Origin: Isoetes taiwanensis
Taxonomy: Eukaryota; Streptophyta; Lycopodiopsida; Isoetales; Isoetaceae
Length of the DNA: 64,000 nucleotides
Assembly (NCBI GenBank): GCA_021234155.1
Contig: JAJEKV010000045.1
Span: 10,238,631 to 10,302,630, forward strand
Direction: 5' to 3'
Part shown: one piece after another, positions 1-13,579 of the stretch
How positions within the stretch are numbered: position 1 is the first letter of the stretch
How the letters are laid out: every line of letters starts with the position of its first letter
Position numbers and translations under genes: made by a program
Notes under the pieces: model-generated
What the model was told of the DNA's origin: nothing
Seen by the model: the letters and a program-made list of their open reading frames with translations, nothing else
The model's database searches: none

Positions 1-960
1 CTTTCCAAAGATATGACAATATTATAACTCCATCTTGAGGTCATAGGGTTCCTATAACAAAAGATTTTCATGTAATCCCTATCTAGAGCATTTTAGAATA
101 TGAACAACCTCCATTCACGTTAGTAAGAAGCTAGAAATCGAGAGAAGGCGTGAACTTATGATAAGAAAATACATAACAGAGCAGCAAAGAAAAAATTATA
201 AAAGGAGAGGAAGAAGAAAGTCTTAGATACTCTATGCAGGAAAAGGAAGAGGAAATTTGGAAAGGCAAGGGTGACAAAATAAATTGGGGCCATGTTATCA
301 TTGGTAAAGGTATGGGACACCTTTAAAAATAATTGTCCTAAGTTGAAGGAAAACATGTTTTTTATTTAGAATGGGATTGATGTAGTAGAATGTCCAAGTC
401 CCAAAGGTATTGAAAAGGAAGAAACAAAAAATTATTATTCCACCTCGTAAAGAAAGGCAACTTCAAAAGGAAAAGGGGAAGGGAATTTGATCAATCTCAC
501 CAAGAAAGAAACAATGATGAAGAAGATTGACAAAAGAGGTAAGTATGAAAGCTATTTGTTCTTATCCTCGCAACCATTAACAAGGCTAATGATATGCTTA
601 TTATATGATAGTGGAGGTTCCAGAGATCAAAGAGTTAGAACCACCGATGCTCAAGGAGAAAAAAGAAAAGAAGGGGAACTTTCAAATGAGATGGCAAACT
701 TAAGAAGCGAAATGAATCAGTGGATGCTTGCACTTTATGATTTGAAGGGAATCTAGTAAACTCAGATGATGTACTTGTTGTTCCAAAATAATGAGAAACT
801 TGATTTCTTTGGCCAGCCAACCAGTAGACATGGATTTTTTATACTTTGTCTTTGACAAGAAATGTTGTAAAGCGTTTGAAGATAATAAAATCAAGTTTCT
901 TGCAAAAAGAGTTGAAAACCCGTTTGATTCTATAATAAAATGTGGTTTTGGAAGCTTAAA
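1..960 (+). other. Coding-like debris upstream of copia element
   Basis: No intact gene is visible. Short + strand stretches (around 487-756 and 791-960) look coding but I do not recognise them. They lie directly upstream of a GAG-pre-integrase match and may be decayed gag/protease of the same copia element. Confidence 0.3.
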
Positions 961-3900
961 TTCGGGCCCACGCGCCCACTTTGAAGTTGTGGCATGAGAG
1001 ATTAGGGCATGTTAACATGAATAGCATCAGAGAAATGGCAAAAAAAGAGGACTAATAATTGCAAAAGAAGGAGATGAATCAAGATGTTATGGATGCATGG
1101 TTGGCAAAAGTTCTAGGTTACCATTTCCAAGGAGAGACAAGGACGAAGCAAGTGATTTGTTGGAATTAATCCACACCTGATCTTTGTGGCCCCATAAATG
1201 TGAAAAGTTTGCAAGGCGGCCAGGGTACTTTATTACTTTTTATAGATGATTACTCAGTATACTAGATGTTTCTTCTTGACAAGCAAAAATCAAACCTATA
1301 AAGCATATAGGATATTTGAGTCGAGGCGAAAAGAAGTACAGGAAAGAAAAAAAAAAACTCGAGATCCGACAGAGGAGGTGAGTATGTAAATGGCATTTTC
1401 AAAACCATCAGAAAGGGAAAAAATAACCACTAATATTAGCCAAATGCGATTTTTTTGACATTTTTGAAAAGTACTAAAACTATAAAAAGGATGAAATTTT
1501 GGAAAAAAGAAAAAAAAAATCGCCAAAAAATTTTCAAAAGTCACTCCCTTACACCAAGGTTTAGCCAAACATAAGAAAGAAGGAGAGGAAAATTCTTCCA
1601 CTTCTAGCCAAACGTTAAAGTTTTCCTATGCATTTAGGGATAGATTAGCCATACTTTTAATAGCTAATGTAAAATATAAGATTATTCATGATTATGGAAT
1701 AGAGGTTGCTAATACTATATTAGATGGACGCTTTTTTTGTTCTCCAACTATTAGATTTCTATAATTAATATGTTCATACAAAGAAACGCATTTGGCATGC
1801 AAGCATACAAATGTTTGGCTAAAGTTAATATATAATGTTCAAATAAAAAAATAGCCAAACATTCAAAACTAGTAAGGAAAATTATTCAATAACTTTAGCC
1901 GAACATTCAAAAGTTTTCCTATGTATTTTGGGTTAAATTAGCCAAAGTTGTTCTAGCTAATCTAAAACATGACACTAGTAATTTTTTCCCTGCTGCAAAG
2001 AGAAGGGGATTAGAAGACAAGTAATTTGTAGTCATACGCCACAACAAAATGGAGTGGTCGAAAAAGAAAAACAGTCAATTTTTGATTCAAATGAGTGCAA
2101 TGCTCAAACACAACTGGTCTACCCAACTTTTTATGGGAGGCAGTTAAGAATGCAAATTTTATACAAAATAAAGTTCCCCTGACAAGTCTAAATGGACAAA
2201 TAGCAGAAGATCTGTGGAGTGAATCTTTCCGAGTATTTGGTAGTACTGCTTTCTTGCATATTCAAAAAGAAGAAAGAAAAAAATTGGATGACCGAGCAAT
2301 TAGATGTTTCATGGTAGGCTATGATGAACAAGTCTAAAGGTTATAGACTTCATATATTCTCGAAAAGAAGAAAATTATTGTTGGAAGAGATGTTAGGTTC
2401 GATGGAGATGATACTTTTATAAGGATAGAAGAAATAGACAATAGGGCGATTTGTTTCATTAAAATGCACGTGGAGAGACTAGCTACTACCAAGGCAGGAT
2501 ATTGATGATGATGAAAAGAAACAAATACAAAACAAGATGAGGACATTAACAATGAAGAGGATAAAGGTGAACATACACATGTCATGGGAGAACAAAGAGG
2601 CTCAACAGGTAAAAAATCAAAAAAAAGGTTGAGAAACTAATGGAAGGAATAAGAATATACACTATGATGATTTGGAAGGACAATCTTTTGGTACATAAAA
2701 AGACTCAAAGAAATGATATAGAAATAAATGAAATTATGGCAATACTTGAACCAAGTATACCACGTAGTTATGAAGAAGCTATGACTAGTGAGAATGCAAA
2801 TGAGTGGAAGATAGCCATGGATAAGGAGATGGAATCTTTTGTGAATGTAAACTTATGAAGTTGTTGAAAAACCGCAATACAAAATATAGTTGGAAATAAA
2901 TGGATTTATAAAAATAAAAATTGACAATGATGGCAAAAGAAATTCAAGGCCGGTTGGTAGCTCAAGTTTTTCACAAAAAGGGATTGATTATGAGGAAACA
3001 TTTTCTCCAATAATTAAGTTGACTAGTTTGAGAATACCGCATATGCAAATGCTTTGGACCTTGAAATCCATCATATGGATGTGAACACCGCTTTTTAAAT
3101 GTAAACTTGATGAAGAGATATTTATGCAGCGGGCAAAGGGTTTGAACAAAGGGGAATGTAGTATGGAAGCTTAAACGAAGCTTTTATGGGCTCAAATACT
3201 ACCAAGGCAATGGTACTTATGCATGGATAACTTCTTGAAGGGAGCAAGGATTTGTTAAACTTCAAAATGAAGGTAATTTTGTATGTTTACAAGGAGAAGG
3301 TAAATTTACCTTTATTGCTTTTGTATGTTGATGACAGATACTAGTTTTCAAAAACAATTTGGAATGCTTAAATTTACGCAAAAGCGATGCTAAGTGGCAT
3401 TTCAAATGATGGACCTGGGGTTGTTGCAAAATTTCTTGGCATTGAAGTGCAGGGAATCGTAGAGGAGAAGAATAACTTTGACACGGAGATATAACATACA
3501 AGGTATGTTGGAAAAATTGGAATGGTTAACGCAAAGGTGTAAAAACTCACTAGCAAGAGGATCGAAATTAAAGTTGTGGCTCAAGTTCTAAAACTGAAGA
3601 TGAATGGCACAAATGGATAAATATCCATAGAGAATTGGTGGGATGTCTCTTGTATACTAATGGCCGCAGATGAACCGGATATAGCATATAGTGTTAACCT
3701 ACTTAGTAGGTTTTGAAACAATTATAAACTTGACATTGGCTTGCTGCCAAAAAGGGTATTAAGGTTTTGAAGGAACTTTGCAATGAAGGTTTAACCTTCA
3801 CAAATACAAACTTAAATTAACTGCATATTCGGATCACAGTTGGGGTGGAGATTTGGACACAAGAGAATCTACCTCTGGGTATATCTTGAAATTGGTGGAC

Positions 3901-4250
3901 GATTAATCTTGGAGAAGCAAAAAAACAAGGTTGCGTAAATAATGGCTGGTTAATATAATGCAACCCTCATTAGAGAGAAGTTGTTTGGGTTAGAAGGTGT
4001 TGAGTGAAATAGGAGCAGTTCAGAGAAGCCTACCACATTGTTTATTGACAATGTTAGTTGTATTTCATAGCTAAAAACCACATCTTTTTTGAAAGGACAA
4101 AGCATATTGAGCTTCAAGTACATTTTATCGAGATATGATTGCAAGGAAATTATTCTTGTGGAATACAAAAATCTGAAGACCAAGCTGCGGAACATTTTAC
4201 TAAAGTATTACCAACTACGGGTTCTTGAGATTCAATTGAATATTGGAATT
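961..4250 (+). mobile_element. Decayed Ty1/copia retrotransposon (pol)
   Basis: Successive copia pol segments appear in the usual order, in shifting frames with many stops. They are GAG-pre-integrase (LWHERLGHVN, about 975-1020), integrase core (DLCGPI and FIDDY near 1175-1255, then RSDRGGEYVNGIF near 1361-1400), integrase C-terminus (about 2095-2335), reverse transcriptase (about 2740-3700, with FSPIIKLTSLR and the PDIAYSVNLLSRF block) and RNase H (AYSDHSWGGD near 3823, ERTKHIELQVHF near 4097). The order GAG-INT-RT-RH marks copia rather than gypsy. It is a dead element: frames change several times and the integrase is split by an insertion at about 1403-1990. I could not define clear LTRs. 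Confidence 0.85.
1403..1990. repeat. AT-rich insertion splitting the copia integrase
   Basis: The integrase reading is interrupted after RSDRGGEYVNGIF and resumes near 1992. The inserted DNA is AT-rich and repeats a TAGCCAAAC motif several times. Two similar blocks, about 1605-1675 and 1897-1968, share TTAGCCAAAC...GTTTTCCTATG...ATTAGCCA...AGCTAAT. No coding potential and no clear terminal inverted repeat were seen. Confidence 0.5.
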
Positions 4251-4917
4251 AATGGTACAAAACCGGATGGGTAAATGCATGAAAGGTCAAGGAAGCGTAA
4301 AAAATCAAGTCCAAAAAATGTTTTGATATAACAAATAAGTTCTCGAGAATATGAATATGTGACATTAAGAGGAATGTTGCAAATATGTAATGTCAGCATA
4401 TTCATGCTTAGAGAGGAAGAACTTCAAGGGTAGCCTTAACCCTAATGATTGATGCCTTAATCTTATAGAAATATGACCATTATTTTATTCGGTTATGTTT
4501 CATAAGGATAAGGTTTTACAATTAAATAGAATGAGCTTGATCTTTGGACCAATCGATAATTCCATTGCCTGGATCGAGGAAGGCGGTTATGGCTTGACCG
4601 ATTGCTACACCTCGGAAGACTTCCATATAATCAAGGGGAATGCGGCGAACTATCCCATTTGGTGTGATCCGGTTGATTGATCACGATTGTGATCATTTCT
4701 TGTGTTGTATTTTTCAGTATAAGGCAAATGATGTTCAAATATAGTCTATAGACAATTGTCCAAATGTCTTCAAATTTAATGGTTTGGATGGTTTAACTTG
4801 AAGCATTAGACTATAGAGATACAAGTAAAAGTTGGTTGCCTAGTTCATTGTTGAAGAATTGATTTTTTCATTAAAAGCTTAGTCAATATTTTCTAACACT
4901 ATTATAAGTATTTGTAG
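4251..4917 (+). other. Noncoding stretch, possible copia LTR
   Basis: No gene is seen. The stretch ends directly at a primer-binding-site match (4918), so its 3' part may be the 5' LTR of the following copia fragment. I did not find a second copy to prove it. Confidence 0.3.
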
Positions 4918-5468
4918 TGGTATCAAAGCCAAGAAGATGGCGAAGGCAGACTAGTCGACCTACTTGAATAGCACCTGAGGTCTTTGATGGTGAACTTGGA
5001 TTCCAATTGTAGAAGATCAAAAATCACTCTAGCCTTGAAGGTGGACAAGCTATGGGATTTAGTAGATCTAGCTTGTTCAAGAGCACAAGTGAAGATTATA
5101 AGCATTTAAAATTATGGTGAAGAAAAATTTACAATTGTCCTGCTTATATGTTGATTGATGAAGAATTGAGAAAAAGCTTGATAATTGAAGTATTTATGCC
5201 TTCTTAGTAGGGTCTGATGAAGAGACATATAGTTACAGGTTATATAATCCAGTTGCCCAAAAAATTTATGTGATTAACGATATTGTATTTGATGAAACAC
5301 ACCAAACTAGAAAAGAAAGAATGACTGCCTCTAGAATATACAAAAGTTGAGGATCATGAGAAACTTGTTGAACCCGGCATCATTGAACTCCCGGATGAAA
5401 TAATTGACATTGAACCCGGTGAAATGCATGAGATCAAAGAGATTATAAAAAAAAAAAAAAAAAAAAAA
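4918..5468 (+). mobile_element. Internally deleted copia fragment with PBS
   Basis: TGGTATCAAAGCC at 4918-4930 matches the usual copia primer binding site complementary to the 3' end of initiator tRNA-Met (one mismatch to TGGTATCAGAGC). An ATG (4938) with gag-like sequence follows, broken by stops. Near 5195-5300 the frame reads YRLYNPVAQKIYVINDIVFDE, the classic end of copia integrase, so most of gag and integrase is deleted. The fragment ends in a 22-nt run of A at 5447-5468. Confidence 0.7.
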
Positions 5469-8209
5469 CCAATTCATTAATTTGAGAAAATGTACCTGGT
5501 TTTGTTTTGTTTTCCTCCAAATAGTTTTGCAACATGTGTGTAAAAAAAAAAAAGGTGGTTGGTTTATAGATAGTCATGGCGTCACGAAGCAAGCAAGCTT
5601 TATTCAAAAATTGCAAAAAGAAATAATTTTGCTTAGTTTTGTGGTTAGAGACCGCCCCTTCTCCAAGAAACGCCAAACTAGCTCATGCCCAACACACTCG
5701 TAGTCAATTGGTCCAGGGGGAAACTTCGTCCCTATGGTAATTTTCACATTTCGGATGACATGGCAATATCGAATCACGATTTCAAAGCCTCATAGTGCAC
5801 CTAACGACAAAATAGTTAGGTTTCTACATGGTCGCCCTCAGGAGGCTTTGCGGTTTGATAAGTTTTCTTTGGACCAATCTTTGATTTTTTTGGACCTGCT
5901 AGATGCAGGGTTCTTGAATGCAGGATTCAATGGTCCGATAGGGGAATCGAGCTCTGGAAAGGTGGGTATAAGTGTATGCCCCCCTGGAGGAGCATGACCA
6001 GTAAATGCTACCTCAGGAAGTTCTTGGGGGTCTATCTTCTGGAGTTCGGACTCTTCCGTCTGATGAAGCAGCTGCACAAAGTCCTGCCCTTGTTTGACTT
6101 GGGGAAGGGCCTCAGTTCGACTGCCCAACAAGAGGCTGCTCATCTAATGCTAATTCCTTGATATAAAACTCATCCAGAAATTTTGAAATAAACAACTATG
6201 TGTTTTTCAGTCCTTCGCACTAGGGTACCTTTGCGTGCGGGATAGGCGGAGGGGCCCATGAGGGGCTGGATGGGAATTTTCATGAGGTGTACGACCATGG
6301 CATTGTATATTTGGTGGGGAACGTCACAATAGTATCAGAGCAATGTTCTTGGTTGATTAAGAGCTAGCACTGACCATATCCCTAACTAAGTAGTCTAACC
6401 GCTAGTAGAGCATGGAATAGAAAATTCCAAAGATTGAACCTCGAAAGTGGGGAAATTTTTTCTCTCAAGTAGTGGAGTCGTGAGATTAGGCTAAATTACA
6501 GATGCTGGGAAAAAGAATGAGTCAAATTAACATTTTAGTAAAATTGAAGTGGAAATTATGCGAGCATCAAATTTCACCCAAAATGGGTCAAAGAATCATC
6601 CCAATCCGGCCCGAGGTGAAAATGGCACAAATTCATAATTAACATACCAAACCATTAGAGAATTCTCGAATTTAAAAAAATATTATTATAATAAGGACTA
6701 ACCATAAATAATGGCGGTTAATTAATAAGGGTGGTTAATTAATGAGTGCATTAATGATAAGAGAATATTCCTAGTCTAGAGAGCATCTTTCCTTTGTAAA
6801 TATCATTTTGGGATCCTACTCTCCCTAATTCGCCCTAAACCACTCTCTCTCTTGATCTCCAGCTTAAGCTAATCTATTTCCTTGATCATTAAGATATGGC
6901 TTGCACCAAATGCAAGTACTAGAAGTATAGAAGCTCCAAGGCAAAGGCCTAGCATGGCGGGAGGCAAATGGGAAAAAGAGGCAAGAAGATCCCCTAACAC
7001 CGAGGCCCAAAGTGAGGACGAGGAGGAGCATAACTCGTCCAGCTCCACCGACGAGACCATACATCACACGAGCTGGCCCCCAAGTAGCTCGACCAAAAGC
7101 ATGCAGCAGATGGGCTAAAAAAGCCGAAAGCATGGCACGCCCCGTAGTCACGGGCAGAGCGCTAAAGCCAGCTAGAAGGGAATGCTAGCAAGAAACGTGA
7201 TGGGCCCCAAAGAAGAATAAGGGAAGGAAAAAAGGGCGAGTGGCCGTAAGATAGAGAGGCGAAGGAAGAAGAGGGAGAGAGAGCAAGAGGTGGTGAAGGC
7301 GGAGAAGATCTCAGAGAGGGACGAGTAATAGGCCGAGGGGGACCGTCCACATTGAAGAACCTCGCCGAGAAGCTGACCCGACAACCACCTTACCCCAAGT
7401 GGCCCAAGCCACCAAAGATGGTGAAACAAAAAGGTGGGGGAGCTTAATCATGCTCAAGCAGGATCGGGAGTATGAGCGTAAGAAGAAGGCATACCAGGAG
7501 TACCTAAGGAGGTGGAAGAGGTGCAACGACTGGTATTGCAAGCAGAATGTACAAAAGAACGTTAAGGGTGGCAGGCCCAAGAACCAGCCAAACTCTCCCC
7601 CACCTCGGTCCGAAGCCCCGAAGAGGATCCACCATTTTCCCAATTCAAGGCATGCACGAGTTTTTTGGGAGATTAGGCACTTCTAATTGTGCATTAATCT
7701 CCTGATCCGGAAGGCGCCGTTTGAACGGCTCCTCCAAAAGATAATGCAGGATTTTCAGACGGACTATCGAGTCACACCCCTGATGGTCCGATCCCTGCAA
7801 GAGGCAGTGAGGTCGAGCTCGTGCAACTCTTTGAGGAGGGCAATTTGTGTGCCATCCACGCAAAGAGGGTCACCAAAAAATGATGGCATGTTCAGCTGGT
7901 ATCGCACTACTCAGTATAGAAGCTACTCTGCCACACTATCTGCAGTCACTAATCCTAACAGTCCACCTGAACAAGGTATAAGAAAACAATTTAATTATAA
8001 CAAGGCAACCGATGGGTATTAAATATCCCCGCATGTATAACATATTGGTATTTATTACGTCGGTCGTATTAATTATGACCGGTTGAATGATTCTCGTCAA
8101 ATTCCGGTGTCGGAAAATCAATTTTGGCAATATCCAGTAGAGATATGCAGTACCCTATAATTTGAATTCGTAATGATGATCCACTTTTAAACACTAACCA
8201 TCATGACTT

Positions 8210-8213
<4 letters not shown>
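5469..8213. other. Unclassified repeat-like region
   Basis: No gene is recognised. A PBS-like AGTATCAGAGCAATG lies near 6331-6345. Two + strand stretches (about 6957-7118 and 7399-7683) are charged and low-complexity, with lysine/arginine-rich sequence as in retroelement gag, but no zinc knuckle or protease is visible. A 101-codon minus ORF (5838-6143) is also open and unrecognised. This may be an old LTR element or captured transcript; the A-run at 8214 closes the region. Confidence 0.3.

Positions 8214-8242
<29 letters not shown>
8214..8242 (+). repeat. Poly(A) tract
   Basis: A run of 29 A residues. It may be the tail of a retroposed + strand sequence lying upstream, or simple microsatellite expansion. 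Confidence 0.8.
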
Positions 8243-10133
8243 CAGATATACTAACTAAAACAACCAACGACGTATAAGGTAATCTTGTATTATGATATCC
8301 CAAAGCGATTGAAATATTTGCAGAATTCAAATTCTACACATGCGAGATTTGAATTTGGCATTAGATCCATTCTTGATCAATGAGGCACTCACAGGAATTC
8401 TACTTAGGTGTTTAACAAGCCATCTTCTCAGGTGCTCAGGGCGATCATTTCAATCTTTGCAGACATTAACATCTGGCATTCCTCTCAAGCGCTCAACATT
8501 CGACGATTCATCTGGAGGATTATTGTAGAAGTGAATTCAAGCCTTCTCAGATGTTTCCTCTAGCGCTTACTTGTGCTGGCTATGTTCTTGCTTACTTGTA
8601 GTGGCTGTCTCCTTGCACTGAAACTTGATTTAGACAGTTCGTGGCTAGTTTTTGTCCAATGCCTGTGTTTAGGAGTCATTGGACTATATCATCCTATTCC
8701 ATTACCTTTGGCAAGTCTTTCTTGGACTACAGAACTGACCATGCTATACTAGGCCCTAAACCCTCTGTTAGAACTGGTCTCAATGAGTAGAAAGCTGTCT
8801 TTGAAGATCGCTGGGGTGATTTCCTTGAGATGGAACAAATTGCAGCTGCGATCCTTCAGATCAGTGCTAGTTTAAAAGAATACCTAGTGCGATATTTAAT
8901 TAGAAAGTTGAAACCGGAGGATCATTGTGATGACCAACTTCAGCTATAGTTCTTGTACCGCTATATTCGCTAACAACAACTTAAATCTTATATTTAGCAT
9001 ATCGCATAAGCAATTTTCAAGTGAAAATCGCTGTTTAGTTCAGAGAAAATGCACGTAGTGATTGCTTGGATGTGATTTGGTATGTTTATGTACTCTTGCA
9101 GTTTATAGATGTCTTATCAGGTTCTACTTCTAGTGAAGAGTGTGGTGGTGGCTAAGGGCAGTGCCCACACTTTTTTAATAGACATAGTGCTTTAGTACCA
9201 CATGGGGCTTCTGTTTTTTTCCATTGGATGGGGTTATTGATGATTACATTTAGACTACATTTTGAGGGAAAGAAATAGAGAGAATGTACAATGAGCACGT
9301 GGTGCATCCATACCGTGGCCTGATATTATAACTGAAGTAGCAATTAAAGACCTAGCAGTCGGCACCCCTGAAAGGCAAATCAAGATAATAAATTGATAGG
9401 TCCTAGCTAAGGAGGAAAGACCTCCAATTAAGATCGTCACTAGGAACGACTTCATAAAGCACACTTCCAAGCTAATGCATGAGTGTTGTGACCAACCTTA
9501 TGGCATGGGTATAAAAATATTCACAGATTCAAATCATTATATATCTGGTTTGCTCATTGCGATCACAGTGATGAAGGTGCTTGATATGCTAGCAAATCCT
9601 TCAATGAGGTATGTAGCTTGCATCGAGATGCCTCAATTATATGACGTGGTGCGTTTGGAGATTCATTTGGTGGTGGTGGATAAGAATCCTCTGTCTATGA
9701 TCCTGTGAAAGGCCGTTGATGAGGCATCGAAGTACAAGATGAAGCATTTCTACGAACTAGATTCTGCTTGTTTGAAGAGACCATATAATAGCAATAAAAG
9801 AAGAGCAAAGCAAGTGAAAAAAACTTTCGAAGGTGTGAGGAAGACAACTGACCAATCTTGATGATGTGGGAAGCATTGTTCTATGTTCATTATTCCTTAG
9901 GACCAAGAAGGATATACATCAAGAAGTTGATATTGTTGTAGAAGAGCTAACTAGTAAGCATATATCATGCTGGTCTATCTTGCATATTTGGAAGGATAAC
10001 CATTCAGGGGTTGCCATAGCCAAACGCATAGCTTTCTCCAACTGCAATATATCTATAATTATTAAAGACAATCTGGCTAAAACACGTGATCCATTTGAAA
10101 GAAAAAAGTGAGCGTTGGAAAAGAAGGCTCCTA
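8243..10133. other. No recognised gene; coding-like debris
   Basis: A long, mostly open + strand reading around 9340-9860 (including 9475-9708) and another at 9866-10111 look protein-like but are broken by stops and match no family I recognise. The rest is AT-rich DNA without clear features. Confidence 0.3.
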
Positions 10134-10399
10134 TGTTTGCACAGCATGGGCAATTGAAGGGATGCTTTGAACCATGTTGATCCCAAGGATGAAAAATGAA
10201 GAATCTCTATGACTGAAAAGTGAGTTGAAGGAACAGAGAAAGACACGGAGGGAGGCGTCTATGCATGCAAAAGAGGAAGTGACTAAAACCCTACGTGACC
10301 ATGGCCTTTATAGATTGGCCATGTCATCACCACATGTGGCAGGGTGATATGCTGAGCCATCATAATAAGGTGACCTAACCATATAGCATGTGGCTAACA
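10134..10399 (-). repeat. Possible copia 3' LTR
   Basis: On the minus strand a purine-rich CAGGAGGGA (10400-10408) is followed at 10399 by TGTTAGCC, a typical polypurine tract and LTR start. The stretch holds a TATA-like CTATAAAGG (10306-10314). The lower end at 10134 is a guess from a weak TG...CA match; no second LTR copy is present to confirm it. Confidence 0.4.
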
Positions 10400-12605
10400 T
10401 CCCTCCTGATGACCAGCATAGCAGAAACAACAAAAAGAAAACTGGAAAAAAAAATCCTCATGATTACTTTCCCCCCTGAGGAGTAGCTGCAGGTCCAACA
10501 TGCAAGAAGTCCTTCATAGCAGTAAAGTATCGTCCTGCGAGAGCTTTTGTAAAGCCATCGGCTTTCTAGTCTGTTGTATTGCAGTAAGAGATATTGAGTT
10601 GCCCATTTTGTAACTGTTCTCTAAGAAAGCATAGTTTGATATCCATATGCTTCATTTGGAGATGCATTTGATAGTCTTTGGCGTGATGAATAGCCCCAAT
10701 ATTATCACAGTAAATAGTGGCAGGAGTTGTGAGTATTTCCAGATCTTCAAAAAGATGGATCAGCCATAGCATTTCCTGAACTATAAGCGTGAGAGCTTTG
10801 AGTTTTGCTTCAGTGGTGCTGATACTATTGGTGTCTTGCTTTTGTGACTTCCAACTGATTGGATTTCCTCCAAAAAAGGAGACATGCCCTGTTAGACATT
10901 TTCCATATCAATGTCAGTGGAAGCCATATCTGAATTAGAGTATAAAGTGAGTTTGGGATTCAGTACTCTTGTGTATGAGTCCATGTGTAGCAGTCCCTTT
11001 AAGATAGCGAAGAACACGCTTTGCTGCTTTCCAATGAGCTTCTTTAGGATGTGCCATGAACCTAGATAGGACTCCGACTGCATACACAATGTCTGGACGA
11101 GTGGTAGATAAGTATAGCAAGGCACCAACAAGCTGCCTATACAATGTACCATCGACATCTTCATCCTCAGTTTGCAATATGAGCTGTTGACCTGGCTCAA
11201 AAGGATTTGGAGAAGCTGTACAATTTGTCATATGATATTTGACAAGAATTTCTGCTATGTACTTTTGTTGGGACAGAAAAATACACTCAGATGTCTGCCA
11301 GATTTCTATGCTAAGACAGTAATGCATGAGACCTAAATCAGTGACCTCAAAACTGGAGGTAAGAGCTGTCATGATGGTGTCATCCACATACAGCAAAATA
11401 ATGGATACCAAGTCATGGTGAAACTTATATTATAAGCTAGGATCCGCCCTGGATCTTTGGTATTGCATGCCGAGAAAGGCATTTATTTTCATGTTCCAAT
11501 AGCGTGGTGCCTGTTTCAGACCATAAATGCTTTTTTTAAGCTTGCACATATAATTGGGATGTTGCTTATCGATAAATCTAGGGGGCTGATCCATGTAAAG
11601 TTCCTCTGCTAAGTCTCCATTAAGAAATGCAGATTTGAAGTCCATTTGGTAGATTGGCCATCCTTTGTGAAATTCTGCCCTCATTGTGTCAAATCGAACA
11701 ACGGGAGCAAATACTTCGTTATAATCAAAGCCTTCTTCGTGAGTGTAGCCTTTGGCTACCAATCTTGCTTTATGCTTTAATATGGTTCCATCAGAATGGT
11801 ACTTTGTGTGAAACACCCATTTGGCCCCTATGATATTCTGATCTGCTGGTTTAGGAACAAGTTTCCAAGTGCCCTATTTGTGAAGCATGGAAAGTTCTTC
11901 ATGCATGGTTGTTTGCCAATGTACATACTTTGCAGCTTGAGCATATGTTGTTGGATCAGAATCAAGCAACACTTTTGCCATCAAGGCGTAATTGCATTGG
12001 TCCAATGCAAACCATACAGATCTGCTTGGTGCAGGATGAGCAACGTTGTCTGGAGTGTGGGTAGCAGATGGTGGAGATGAAAGAGGTTCAGCATATTCCA
12101 ATGGCCCGAAAGCATGATAAGAGCTGCGGATCCCAGTGGGAGATGCAGGATCAAGATCAATAGGACTGTTTGATGGCATAGGCACCATGACTGTATGGCC
12201 AGCAGGAGCTACTGGTGGAAAGAAGCATGCTGAACATGAGGTTTCACTATATCGTTCATTGTCAAGCAAGTTGCATATTACCTTATCATAGTCTGTTTGA
12301 CCATTCTAATAGAAGTCAGCAGAATATATGGCGTCTTCTATGAATGCCATGCTCCGAGAAGCAAATACTTTCTGTGAAACGGGGTCATAGCATCGCCATG
12401 CTTTCATATTCGTGGTGTACCCTATAAAAATACATTTGAGAGATTTGTCACTGAGCTTGCCATGTTTTTGCAAAATTTCTCTAGGATAGGTAGCATATCC
12501 TAGGCATCCAAACACTTTGAAGTGTGAGACATCAGGCTTTTGTCCATACAAAGCTAACGATTTAGCCAACACCAATTTAGTTACTATTGCATTTGGCCTT
12601 AACAT
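10400..12605 (-). mobile_element. 5'-truncated Ty1/copia retrotransposon
   Basis: On the minus strand from 12605 downward come integrase C-terminus (KVFGCLGYATYP and LKCIFIGY), a linker, and reverse transcriptase. The RT shows WVFHTKYHSDG, ARLVAKGYTHEEGFDY, QMDFKSAFLNGDL and KSIYGLKQAPRYW, with catalytic YVDD near 11379-11390. RNase H then follows with TRPDIVYAVGVLSRF (about 11061-11105) and YCDNIGAI (about 10690-10715). Only a few stops and one or two frameshifts interrupt it, so it is younger than the copia at 1-4.2 kb. The first half of pol and gag are missing, so the element is truncated near 12605. Confidence 0.9.
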
Positions 12606-13579
12606 GTTATTTTGCCTTTAGTAAGACCCACAAACCAACAAATGCCGCTATACTTTGGAAGCTAGTTTATCTTTCCTGATCGGATGCCCTAAGTATTCGA
12701 TGTAAATACTAACATTATGACCCGACAAAATAACTCTTTTCACGTCCTATCTGAACCCTCAATCCCCAAATCTGGGATACAGCCAAGGCTATTGATGGGG
12801 GCTCCATTACACATAATATAATTTTAGGATATAGGGTAAGTAGGACCTTTGTAGTTCATCTTTGGACGGTTCAATGTACATAGCACGAAACAACAAAATT
12901 CATTCCTGTTACCTTTAGTATTAATTCAATAATCTAAAGTTGTTTCATTTCCATGTGATATATCATTTTCCTTATAATTTTCAAACAATTCGACAATTAA
13001 TATTTTGGATGGGACAGGAACATAGCGAAATAACACATGTTAGTTCAGAGGATGAATGAATAATTAAGGGTAAGCAGGCGATTAGGGATCGAAGAATTGA
13101 CAGAGCTGACCATGTGATTTGACAATAAGTTTTGAAAGTTATGTGTGCCTGCAGGCGAGCCGGAGGATATAGAATGATGGTTAAATCTTCTCATGAAACA
13201 CACATGGCCTACCTTTGAGAAGGGACAAAATATTTGGCTAAAAGAAAGCCCATGTGATGTGGTCCAATATTTGCCCTATCATTCCAAAAAAATTCCACTT
13301 GGCCCAGGATGCAGGGAAGGCCACATATTTGCCCAAGTGGCCCAAACCTTTACATTTTGGCCACTAAAAACAAGCCCGTGGCCCAACTGGTTTTAGTTCA
13401 AAATGAGATTTGTAGCTGCATAACTCTTGGATTCATATCTGATTTTTCAGGATCATCGGCCTGATTTTTCAGGATCATCGGCCTCGGATTGCGCAGCACA
13501 GGATTTCGGTAGATTCCTAAACTTTTGCCGGATTTTATTTAAGGCTTTTGGAGCTCCGAAGCAATTCTAGGGTTTGGGG
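12606..13579 (+). promoter_or_regulatory. Upstream region of the 13.6 kb gene
   Basis: No gene is seen in 12606-13400. Near the following gene there is a perfect 22-bp direct duplication (13439-13460 and 13461-13482, unit starting CTGATTTTTCAGG) and a TATA-like TTTATTTAAG at 13534-13543, 37 nt before the ATG. This is a plausible core promoter and 5' leader but is unproven. Confidence 0.35.

Noticed and set aside
4918-4930. Full-length intact copia starting at this PBS
   Set aside because: Gag is broken at once and only the last part of integrase follows, so it is a deleted remnant.
7311-7643. 110-codon minus frame
   Set aside because: Antisense of a charged + strand stretch; its Phe/Ser/Leu-rich content is typical of a shadow.
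11796-12080. + strand frame over the copia region
   Set aside because: Opposite-strand shadow of the copia reverse transcriptase and integrase linker.
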